Shown: positions 31,901 through 39,389 of the stretch, piece by piece
Numbering within the stretch: position 1 is the first letter of the stretch
How the letters are laid out: each line of letters starts with the position of its first letter
Assembly: GCA_017859955.1 (NCBI GenBank)
Contig: JAFNAB010000017.1
Span: 1 to 40,709, forward strand
DNA from: Holophagaceae bacterium
GTDB taxonomy: Bacteria > Acidobacteriota > Holophagae > Holophagales > Holophagaceae
DNA: 40,709 nucleotides
Reading direction: 5' to 3'
The notes under the pieces: generated by a model
What the model was told of the DNA's origin: nothing
What the model saw: only the letters and a program-made list of their open reading frames with translations
The model's database searches: none
Position numbers and translations under genes: made by a program

Positions 31901-32017
31901 TTTTATCGCTGTTCATCGCTGGCTGAAGGGCTTTCTGGAGCGTGATTGCGGGGCATTGCTTCCTTTTTTGGGAAAAAGCAGAGCAAAAACCTGGGCCAGT
32001 GATGGACAGCGATGAAA
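31901..32017 (+). repeat. 117-bp imperfect palindrome between acsD and acsE
   Basis: The left arm 31901-31922 and right arm 31996-32017 are complementary over 22 positions with three G-T pairs when written as plus-strand RNA (19 Watson-Crick). Each arm contains two copies of ATCGCTG (or a one-base variant) spaced ten bases apart. The 73-nt interior contains a further T6/A5 pairing. Because the three non-Watson-Crick positions pair only as plus-strand RNA (G-U), and become A-C on the minus strand, a plus-strand transcript or a DNA-level function is favoured over an acs mRNA hairpin. Confidence 0.6.
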
Positions 32018-32033
32018 GGCAGGCCACGCTTGG

Positions 32034-32054
32034 CGTCAGGAAGTGATCCTGACG
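32034..32054 (-). terminator. Hairpin 13 bp after the acsD stop
   Basis: CGTCAGGA (32034-32041) pairs with TCCTGACG (32047-32054) over 8 bp with a 5-nt loop; no T-run follows. Could reduce read-through from acsD into acsE or protect the mRNA end. Confidence 0.5.
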
Positions 32055-32067
32055 TGGCGATGGCTAT

Positions 32068-33042
32068 TTAGAGGCTGCTCGGTGTCATCAGGTCGGCGAC
32101 GTTCTTCTTCACCAGCGCAATGGCCTCGGGGTGGCGCATCACCAGGATGTCCAGACCGGACTGCAGCAGCGAGGCGGCGGTCACGGCCTCCCAGAGGATG
32201 CCGCGCTCGGCCTGATCGCCCCAGCCGGGGAACTCATCGGCGCCCACGTTGGCCTCCTTGGCCTTCCAGGCCTCGAAGCCGACGGTGCCGATGGTGGGCA
32301 GGGCCAGCATCTTGTCGCCCTGGAGGGAGCCGATACGGGCGCGCTCACCCACGGAGTAGGCATACTCCAGGCCGTAGCCCAGGCCGCCGATGCTGGGATC
32401 GACGATGATCCGGTCCGCGGGGATCCCCATCTCGGTGATGAGGATGTTGAGCTGCTTGCACATGTTGATGTCCAGGGGGGACTGGGCGATCACGGTGTGC
32501 TTGTGCACCATGGCGGCGGCCACGATGGTGTTGTAGTTCTCGGTGGTGGCGAGGCCCAGGAGCAGGTTCTCACCGGCACAGGCTTCGGCCACAGCGGGGA
32601 TCACCTTGTTGTCCACTTCATCGATGCCGCAGCCGATGACGGCGACGGGCACGCCCACGGCGGCCAGGACCTTCTTGACCGTCGCGACGCACTGCTCGGG
32701 GGTGCTGGCGCCCAGCTCGGGATCGGCGCTCTGGAGGCGGAGGTAGATCAGGTCCGCGCCACCGCACTCGACGGCGGCCTTGGCCCAGGCGGCGGCATCC
32801 TTCATGGCATCGCCGTAGGTGGCCTTGACGGCGTCGTTCCACTCCTCGGGGTAGCGGTCCAGGACTTCGACAGCCACGACAGGCTTGTTGGGGGTCTCAC
32901 CCTCGAAGTGGAGCCAGGGCAGGCTGGATTCGCCACCCACCGTGATCGTGCAGGCGCGGGTGCCACCCTGCTCGGCGGTGGCGCCGAGGGTGACACTGGT
33001 GATCTTGCCCGAGTTGCGTTCCTTCAGGATCTGAACAGGCAT
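32068..33042 (-). CDS. acsD: Corrinoid iron-sulfur protein, small subunit
   Basis: A 324-residue TIM-barrel subunit (CoFeSP beta) that, with AcsC, cradles the cobamide carrying the methyl group to acetyl-CoA synthase. Family features: MPVQILKERNSGKI N-terminus, VAVEVLDRYPEEWN, DPSIGGLGYGLEYAYS, the ENLLLGLATTENYN segment and WEAVTAASLLQSGLDILVMRHPEA near the end. Length agrees with characterised homologues (about 310-325). AGGGG lies nine bases before the ATG; 13 bp separate it from the cooC-like gene. Confidence 0.96.
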   Translation of the reverse strand: MPVQILKERNSGKITSVTLGATAEQGGTRACTITVGGESSLPWLHFEGETPNKPVVAVEVLDRYPEEWNDAVKATYGDAMKDAAAWAKAAVECGGADLIYLRLQSADPELGASTPEQCVATVKKVLAAVGVPVAVIGCGIDEVDNKVIPAVAEACAGENLLLGLATTENYNTIVAAAMVHKHTVIAQSPLDINMCKQLNILITEMGIPADRIIVDPSIGGLGYGLEYAYSVGERARIGSLQGDKMLALPTIGTVGFEAWKAKEANVGADEFPGWGDQAERGILWEAVTAASLLQSGLDILVMRHPEAIALVKKNVADLMTPSSL

Positions 33043-33055
33043 GGGTATTTCCCCT

Positions 33056-33814
33056 TTAAATGTTGAGGTTGTCCAGGATTGCGTAAGCCGCTTGCACGGC
33101 TGGCGAGTGAGCGGGAAGGTTGAAGAGGGGCTGGCCCTTGATGTCGAACTCGTTCACCAGGGGGTCGCTGGGGATGATCCCTGCCAGCGTCAGGCCGGTC
33201 TTCTCGATCTCTTCCTTGAGAAGCTCCACGTCTTCCGGCGTGGCCCGGGTGACCACAAGGCAGATGTTCTTCACTTTGGTCTGGATCTGCTTGACCAGCT
33301 CATGGACCCGTCCGGCGGAGCGGATGGCGCGGGCCGAGCTGTCGCTGACGACGAAGAGGAAGTCCACGTCCTGGGTGGTGCGGCGGCTGATGTGCTCCAG
33401 GCCGGCCTCGTTGTCGATGACGACGTACTTGTAGCCGTGGGTCAGGAGCTTGTCGAGGTGTTTGCGCAGGATGTTGTTGGGGAAGCAGAAGCAGCCGGGG
33501 CCGTCGGGTCCCCCCATGACCAGCAGGTCCACATCCTTGCCCTCCGCCAGGGCGGCGTTGAGCTTGTACTCGATATAGGTCTCCTGGCTCATGCCCATGG
33601 GGATGCTGTTCGCATCCTTGGTGCTGGCGATGAGTTCGGAAACGGTCTCGCCCTCGAGCTTGAGACCCAGTGCCTCATTGAGGTTGGCGTTGGCGTCGGC
33701 ATCCACCGCGAGGATGGGCACCTTGCGCTTGTCGATCAGATAGCGGGTGAGGAGGGCACAGAAAGAGGTCTTGCCTGTTCCGCCCTTCCCGGCGACTGCG
33801 ATTTGTACGGGCAT
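33056..33814 (-). CDS. cooC: CooC/AcsF-type nickel-insertion ATPase
   Basis: A 252-residue MinD-like P-loop ATPase that matures the nickel sites of carbon monoxide dehydrogenase and/or acetyl-CoA synthase. The deviant Walker A GKGGTGKTS is at 9-17. The family CxC motif that binds nickel at the dimer interface is C108-F-C110 in GPGCFCFPNN. YVVIDNEAGLEHISRRTT is the switch II region. Two ATG codons lie six bases apart (33820 and 33814); AGGAG lies two bases before the first and eight before the second, so the second is preferred. It follows acsV by two bases. Confidence 0.92.
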   Translation of the reverse strand: MPVQIAVAGKGGTGKTSFCALLTRYLIDKRKVPILAVDADANANLNEALGLKLEGETVSELIASTKDANSIPMGMSQETYIEYKLNAALAEGKDVDLLVMGGPDGPGCFCFPNNILRKHLDKLLTHGYKYVVIDNEAGLEHISRRTTQDVDFLFVVSDSSARAIRSAGRVHELVKQIQTKVKNICLVVTRATPEDVELLKEEIEKTGLTLAGIIPSDPLVNEFDIKGQPLFNLPAHSPAVQAAYAILDNLNI

Positions 33815-33816
33815 GG

Positions 33817-35811
33817 TCATGACTCCTGACTTGAAGGAAGGGGACCGCCCGCTCCCGTTGGTCGCTCTGCGTCCCCCTCCTGCTCCCCACGGGTTGCCTG
33901 GGCCGAGCCCAGGCACTCCGTCTGCAGGGATGGGAAGAGGTTCAGATCGGTATGGGGAATGAAGAGCGCCGAGATGAACTCGTCCATGAACTGGTTCCCG
34001 TTGGAGAGCTCCAGGTAGGTCATCCGGTTGGCCAGATCCAGGGACTCGGCCAGACCTTCCTGGCTGAGCAGTACGGTCATGGCCCCCTGGATACAGCTGT
34101 TTCCGACGTACTCGAACTTCTCCCGGGGCAGGTCCGGCAGCAGTCCGATGCGGACCGAGTCGGAGATGTTGAGGTAGTTGCCGAAGCCGCCGGCAATGTA
34201 GACCCGGGCGATGTCCTGCATCTCGAGCTGCACCAGGTTGAGCATGGTGCGGATGCCCGCCAGGATGGCGCCCTTGGCCCGGAGGAGGTTCTTGATGTCT
34301 CCCTCGGTGATCACAATGTCCTGCTTGCCTCCGCTCTCATCAGCCCAGACGAGAACGTATTCGAGGCCTTCGGAGCCGGGTCTGATGCGCGGGTGCTGTT
34401 TGGGCAGCATCTTCCCCGCGCGATCAATGATTCCGGCGTATTTCATTTCAGAAAGCGCGCAAATGAGGCCGGATCCGCAGATGCCACGGGGCTTGATCTT
34501 CCCGATGGTCCCGCAGTGGGCCTCCAGGGTCTTCCGATCGATCTCCAGGGAGTCGATGGCGCCTTCCATGGCCCGCATTCCGCAGGCGATGCCCGAGCCT
34601 TCGAAGGCCGGGCCCGCCGAGCAGGCGCAGGTGACGAGCCAGTCGTTGTTGCCCAGGACCAGCTCACCGTTGGTGCCGATATCGATGAAGAGGGTCAACT
34701 CTTCGGACCGGGTGATCTGATTGGCCAGGACACCGGCGGTGATATCGCCACCCACGTAGGCGGCCACCGAAGGAATGGTGACCACCAGGGCGTCGGGGTT
34801 GATATGGAGCTCCAGCTCCTTCGCCCTCAGGACCGGGGGGGCCGTGACGGCGGGGGCATAGGGCTCCAGGCGAAGCCAGGTGGCGGGTATTCCCAGGAAG
34901 AGGTGGGTCATGACGGTATTTCCGCCATGGACCAGGACGGGAATCTCCCTGGGGTTGATGCCGTTCTTGGCGAGCAGGCCATCGATCAGCTCGTTGAGGG
35001 TGTCCACCACTGCCTTTTGCAGCTGGGCCAGACCCTCCGGGTGATCATCGGTATACATGATCCGGGAGATCACGTCCGAGCCGTAGACGGACTGTTTGTT
35101 GTAGGTGCCGGCCTTGTCGAGGATCCGACCGGTGGCGGTGTCCAGGAGCGCCACCACGACGGTGGTGGTGCCGATGTCCACGGCCAGTCCATAGGTGGGG
35201 CGGGTCGTGTGACCCGGTTCCACGGTCAGGACCTTGGGAACCCCCAGAAGGGTGCCCACTGTCACCGTGATGTCCCAGTTCCCCATGCGGACAGCCGCAG
35301 GGAGGGCCTGGAGACAGCTGATGGCGATGGTGGCGTCCTTCAGGCCGTGCTGCTTGCGGAGGGCATTCTGAAGACGGTCCCAGTCACTCTGGTTGTCCAC
35401 CAGATCCGGAGGATCCAGGCTGAGACAATAGCGGTGGCAGATGGGATTCATCTTCCGGGTGGCAAAGTAGTCATTCGCCTTGGTGAAGCGCGTCCGCTTG
35501 CTGCCCAGGAGCACTTTGTGTTCCGTGAGGCGGGACTGGGCCGGCACTTCCACCGTCATGGGGCCCCGGACCTTGATCTTGCAGGCCAGGACAAGTCCCT
35601 GCTCCTTGAGATCTTCGGTCAGGTGGGCGTCTTCCCTGGAGTCGTAGCTCCCGGAGAGCACCTTGACGGCGCATTTGCCGCAGGTGCCACGCCCCCCGCA
35701 GGGGCTGCTCATGTCGATTCCGGCCTGCTTGGCTGCCGCCAGGAGGTTGGTGCCCTCCCGGACGGCGACCGAAACCTGGTCCGGCATGAAAGTGATGAGG
35801 TGCTTTTCCAA
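33817..35811 (-). CDS. acsV: Reductive activator of the corrinoid iron-sulfur protein (RACo)
   Basis: A 664-residue protein that reactivates oxidised Co(II)-CoFeSP to Co(I), using a reducing centre and ATP. The N-terminal ferredoxin domain (about 1-85) has the [2Fe-2S] cysteines C37-x5-C43-x2-C46 and C76; then a linker and the ASKHA ATPase domain with AVDIGTTTVVV at about 209-219 and FIDIGTNGELV near 400. These are the features of RACo/AcsV (DUF4445). The TTG at 35811 is preferred: it starts just before the first ferredoxin strand and lies 13 bp after the acsC stop; an ATG at 35787 and a longer frame to 35853 overlapping acsC are alternatives. The last 36 residues (33820-33927) form a Glu/Gly/Pro-rich tail I do not know from relatives. 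Confidence 0.92.
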   Translation of the reverse strand: MEKHLITFMPDQVSVAVREGTNLLAAAKQAGIDMSSPCGGRGTCGKCAVKVLSGSYDSREDAHLTEDLKEQGLVLACKIKVRGPMTVEVPAQSRLTEHKVLLGSKRTRFTKANDYFATRKMNPICHRYCLSLDPPDLVDNQSDWDRLQNALRKQHGLKDATIAISCLQALPAAVRMGNWDITVTVGTLLGVPKVLTVEPGHTTRPTYGLAVDIGTTTVVVALLDTATGRILDKAGTYNKQSVYGSDVISRIMYTDDHPEGLAQLQKAVVDTLNELIDGLLAKNGINPREIPVLVHGGNTVMTHLFLGIPATWLRLEPYAPAVTAPPVLRAKELELHINPDALVVTIPSVAAYVGGDITAGVLANQITRSEELTLFIDIGTNGELVLGNNDWLVTCACSAGPAFEGSGIACGMRAMEGAIDSLEIDRKTLEAHCGTIGKIKPRGICGSGLICALSEMKYAGIIDRAGKMLPKQHPRIRPGSEGLEYVLVWADESGGKQDIVITEGDIKNLLRAKGAILAGIRTMLNLVQLEMQDIARVYIAGGFGNYLNISDSVRIGLLPDLPREKFEYVGNSCIQGAMTVLLSQEGLAESLDLANRMTYLELSNGNQFMDEFISALFIPHTDLNLFPSLQTECLGSAQATRGEQEGDAERPTGAGGPLPSSQES
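33895..33915 (-). repeat. Perfect hairpin inside the acsV 3' coding end
   Basis: TGCCTGGGC (33895-33903) and GCCCAGGCA (33907-33915) form a 9-bp perfect stem with a 3-nt loop, within the last 36 codons of acsV and about 80 bases before the cooC start. Confidence 0.6.
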
Positions 35812-35824
35812 GGGTTGATTCTTT

Positions 35825-37159
35825 CTAGGCGAAGTTGGCCTTGGCGAAGGCATTGATGCCGGAGGCTTCGGCGGGGCCCACCAGGACCTTCCAGCCGGAC
35901 TTCTCCTCCAGGGCGCCCTTGATGACCGCCACGTGGCCGGGGATCACGATGTTCCGGTGCTTGACGGTCTCTTCGATACCGCAGGCCTTGATGAACTCCG
36001 TGATCTTGTCCCCGTTGAACTTGCCGGCGGCCCAGGCGGTCAGCACCGAGGTGCCATCCGTGGGGCAGGCCAGGATGTACGAGGGGACCTTGCTGGCGGA
36101 GACCTCGCCTTCCACCGTGTAGTAGGTGAGGGCGAAGTTGGTGGTGACGTAGACCGGAGAGTCCGGGGTCACCGCACCGATGGCGTTGACCTTGGGCTCC
36201 ACCTGGCTGGGCTTCTGGGGGTCCGAGAAGATGTTCATCTTCAGGGCCGTCAGGGGCAGGAGCTGGGACTTCTCATCGGCCTTGAGGACGACCACGCTGG
36301 CGTACTTGGTGATGTAGGCAGCGGCCTCGATGACCTGATCCCGGGGGCTCTCGGAGGTCGCGAAGGCGATCACCGGGTAGCCGAAGGGGCGGAACTTCTT
36401 CTTGATGGCCAGGCGGCGGGTCTGGGTGATCTCCGCCAGGGACTGGGAGAGCTGACGGGTGCCGAGATCGATCACCAGTTCCTTGTAGGAGGCGGCGACC
36501 TTCTCCACCAGATCGGCGGTGGAATCCAGGCCGTTGCCCTTGACCACCAGGGGAGCCTCATACTTCTTGGCCAGCTCCACCATCTTTTCCCAGTTGGCTT
36601 CGGTGGCGGCGTGGATCAGGGGCTTCTGGCTCCCGATGATGGCCAGGGCCTTCTCCATGGCGACCACATCCTCGGTGATGAGGACGGTGGCGAAGCAGGT
36701 GACATCGGCCACGGCCTTGACGGCGGCGGCGAAGGCATCGGCGTTCCCGGAGTCGTTGCGGACCGCCATCATGTCGATGGAGACCGACTGGCCGACGCGC
36801 TCGAAGGCGAGCTCATTGACCTTCTTGACCTTGGCTTCGAGTTCGGCACCCGAGAGGGTGTCAGAGATCTCGACGGCCAGCAGGGTGGGGTGATAGAAGG
36901 CTTTGTCGTGGCGGAAGAGCACCACTTCGTCGCCCATCTCTCGCTCGGAACCCAGGGTGCCCACCTTCACCAGCTTGATGGGGGGGGCGGAGGCGCCGCC
37001 CAAGGCTTCCTTGGCGGCCTCGGAGACGTAGGGGCACTTGTCCAGGGCGGTCTTGGCGTTGGCCAGAGCCATGGCGAAGGCCAGACAGGTGGGCTGCTCG
37101 CATTCCTTGCAGTTCTTCTTGGGCAGCAGTTTGAAAATATCAAGGCCGGTTAGCGCCAT
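35825..37159 (-). CDS. acsC: Corrinoid iron-sulfur protein, large subunit
   Basis: A 444-residue subunit (CoFeSP alpha). The N-terminal [4Fe-4S] cluster ligands are C17, C20, C25 and C42, spacing C-x2-C-x4-C-x16-C, as in the Moorella protein. A TIM-barrel middle and C-terminal cobamide-binding domain follow, with GTRQLSQSL and the terminal VGPAEASGINAFAKANF. It carries the methyl group from AcsE to AcsB. AAAGGAG is nine bases before the ATG. Placed directly after acsB (20 bp). A G8 run lies at 36980-36987. Confidence 0.97.
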   Translation of the reverse strand: MALTGLDIFKLLPKKNCKECEQPTCLAFAMALANAKTALDKCPYVSEAAKEALGGASAPPIKLVKVGTLGSEREMGDEVVLFRHDKAFYHPTLLAVEISDTLSGAELEAKVKKVNELAFERVGQSVSIDMMAVRNDSGNADAFAAAVKAVADVTCFATVLITEDVVAMEKALAIIGSQKPLIHAATEANWEKMVELAKKYEAPLVVKGNGLDSTADLVEKVAASYKELVIDLGTRQLSQSLAEITQTRRLAIKKKFRPFGYPVIAFATSESPRDQVIEAAAYITKYASVVVLKADEKSQLLPLTALKMNIFSDPQKPSQVEPKVNAIGAVTPDSPVYVTTNFALTYYTVEGEVSASKVPSYILACPTDGTSVLTAWAAGKFNGDKITEFIKACGIEETVKHRNIVIPGHVAVIKGALEEKSGWKVLVGPAEASGINAFAKANFA

Positions 37160-37179
37160 AATTCACAACTCCTTTCGGT

Positions 37180-39378
37180 TTAGAACAACGATTCCATCGC
37201 GAAGGCCGGGTGGCCCTTTTCTTCCAGGAAGGGGAGGATCTCCTCGGTGGCGATACCCACGCTCTCGTCGGCGATCTTGTCGATGAAGTCCTCACCAAGG
37301 CCCTCTTCGACGCTGCGCTTCACGAAGTCCTCACGGATGGATTCCTTGAGGCTCTTGGGCATCCAGACGATGCGGGCCATGCCACCATCCGCGCTGATGA
37401 ACTTGCGGCTGGTGATGTAGCGCTTGCCCACACCCATGAAGCCGGGGGACTGGACACCGCCGCCCACCGAACCCGCCAGGGTGGAGAAGGTCATGCCGCA
37501 GGGGGTCATGCCCGTGTGCTCGCGGGTGGTGATCATGATGCCGTTGGCCTCGGGCACGATGGCCATGATGGCCTCGAAGCAGCCGCAGGAGGTCATGGGC
37601 AGTTCCATGAGGGTGTAGAGGGCCACCTCTTCCAGGGTCTTGTTGGTGCTGTTGTAGATGAAGTCGTTGACGCTCTTCCAGATGCCCTTCTTCTCGTCGA
37701 TGACCCCTTCCTTGAGGATGGGCTGGTTGGGGCCCGTGGGGGTGATCTCGTAGGAGGCCTTGGCATCCAGCCAGCTCACGGCGCCGCAGAGGCCCACGCG
37801 CTCGGGGGTCACGACACAGGAGTGGTTGGGGGCGAAGGACTGGCAGAGGGTGCAGGAGAAGAACTCGTCCACCGTGTCGTCCTTGAGGCCACGGAGGCGC
37901 TCGTCGCGGAGGTGGTAGACCTCGCGGGCCTCCTTGATCTTCTCGTCCACATCCGCCTGGTTGGTGTAGATGGTGACTTCGACGCGATCCACGATGGCGG
38001 GGAACTCGGACTTGTATTTCGCGATGAGGATGTCGCCGAAGTGCTTGAACTTGAAGCCCTTGGCTGCGGCATCCTTGTTGATGCGGATCCAGCAGAGATC
38101 GCGCTGGGCCACGTGCCACAGGCCTTCGCCGTAGTTGGTGAAGTAGTGGACCCGGCGCTCGAGCACGCTCTCGAAGTCCGTCTGCATCTTGCGGCCGTAG
38201 ATCTTGATGTAGAGGCCGATGGGCAGGATGGACCCTTCCTTGACTTCATCGATCTCGGGGCCGACCACGGTGATCTTGCCGTCCTCGATCTCGTCGGCAC
38301 CGACCATCTTCACCAGCTCGAAGCCCGTGGCCTTGCCGCCGCCGAATTCGACGTAGGCATCGGCACGGCGGATGGTCTCACCCTCGAAGGCGGGACCGAT
38401 GGTGATGGGCACGTCGATATCGACGGCCTTGAGCTTGATGCTGCGCAGCTCCAGGGCCTCGGCCACCATCTTGTCGTAGTCGGGCTGGGAGATGTAGCAG
38501 TCGGGGATGGGCTCCGCCACGGGCTGATCCGTGATGGTGGGGTGGCCCAGGAACAGGGCGCCGAACTCGGCGACGGTGCGGACGTCGTCCTGTTCGCCCA
38601 GGGCGAGGACGAAGGCCCGGACGCGACGCTTCTGGTAGTCAAGCTGGGCGTCCCGGGCGCCGGGGGCGATGCCGCCGAAGGCCAGACCGGCCCGGAGGGC
38701 GAAGTTCACGGCGTGGATGACCTGGGTGAAGTTGCCCAGGGGGAAGGCGATGTAGTCGATACCGAGCTTGACGTTCTCTTCCAGGAGCTGCTCGATGATC
38801 TCGTTGCAGAGCATGAGCATGATGCCCTTGCCCTGGAGGTTCTTCACCAGCTTGGCGGCTTCCTTGCTGCTGCGGGCCTTGCCCAGGATCACGGCCACGC
38901 CGGGGATGGAGAAGTCCACCAGCTGGATGCCGAACTTGCGCAGGACGGGGTCCGTGAGGAAGCCGGTCCAGGGGGCCACGTGGGGGTTCACGCCGTTCAG
39001 GTAGCGCAGGGCCTCGATGATCTCGGCGCTGTAGAGGGCCACCTCACCGTTGAGCTTGGCCCCTTCCAGGGTCAGGTTCTCCTTGAGATTGTTGTGGCGG
39101 ATGCGGTTGAGGATGGGCACCAGATCCTTGAGGGTCTGGACATCCTCGCCGCTGAGGGCCGTGATGACCGGGAGCTTGTAGGCCGTGTCGGGGTATTTGA
39201 CGGGGCAATCCTCGCCGTGCTCCTTGATGGCCTGGTTCAGCAGGATCTCGGCATAGCTGGCGGCGATGACGGCGCCCTCGAAGGCCTTCTTATAGAGGGG
39301 GTTGGGCTTGCCCTCCAGCTCAAGGTGCTTCATGGGGCTCAGGTTGGCGTAGGCGTCGTTGATGGTCAGTTCGCTCAT
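37180..39378 (-). CDS. acsB: Acetyl-CoA synthase catalytic subunit
   Basis: A 732-residue enzyme that condenses the methyl group from CoFeSP, CO from AcsA and CoA to acetyl-CoA at the A-cluster. The [4Fe-4S] ligands C509, C512, C521, C531 (in SCTLCQSFAPNHSC and VGLCGAV) and the nickel-binding C598-G599-C600 (MTSCGCFEAI) are all present; each is exactly three positions later than in Moorella AcsB. The N-terminal domain that binds AcsA and the Rossmann-like domain are complete, so the protein is the bacterial full-length form and not the archaeal CdhC type, which lacks the N-terminal third. AAGGGAT lies before the ATG; eleven bases separate it from acsA. Confidence 0.98.
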   Translation of the reverse strand: MSELTINDAYANLSPMKHLELEGKPNPLYKKAFEGAVIAASYAEILLNQAIKEHGEDCPVKYPDTAYKLPVITALSGEDVQTLKDLVPILNRIRHNNLKENLTLEGAKLNGEVALYSAEIIEALRYLNGVNPHVAPWTGFLTDPVLRKFGIQLVDFSIPGVAVILGKARSSKEAAKLVKNLQGKGIMLMLCNEIIEQLLEENVKLGIDYIAFPLGNFTQVIHAVNFALRAGLAFGGIAPGARDAQLDYQKRRVRAFVLALGEQDDVRTVAEFGALFLGHPTITDQPVAEPIPDCYISQPDYDKMVAEALELRSIKLKAVDIDVPITIGPAFEGETIRRADAYVEFGGGKATGFELVKMVGADEIEDGKITVVGPEIDEVKEGSILPIGLYIKIYGRKMQTDFESVLERRVHYFTNYGEGLWHVAQRDLCWIRINKDAAAKGFKFKHFGDILIAKYKSEFPAIVDRVEVTIYTNQADVDEKIKEAREVYHLRDERLRGLKDDTVDEFFSCTLCQSFAPNHSCVVTPERVGLCGAVSWLDAKASYEITPTGPNQPILKEGVIDEKKGIWKSVNDFIYNSTNKTLEEVALYTLMELPMTSCGCFEAIMAIVPEANGIMITTREHTGMTPCGMTFSTLAGSVGGGVQSPGFMGVGKRYITSRKFISADGGMARIVWMPKSLKESIREDFVKRSVEEGLGEDFIDKIADESVGIATEEILPFLEEKGHPAFAMESLF

Positions 39379-39389
39379 GTCTGGATCCC

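Noticed and set aside
33952-35856. 634-codon plus-strand open frame opposite acsV
   Set aside because: Same antisense effect; the minus-strand protein has clear ferredoxin and ASKHA motifs.
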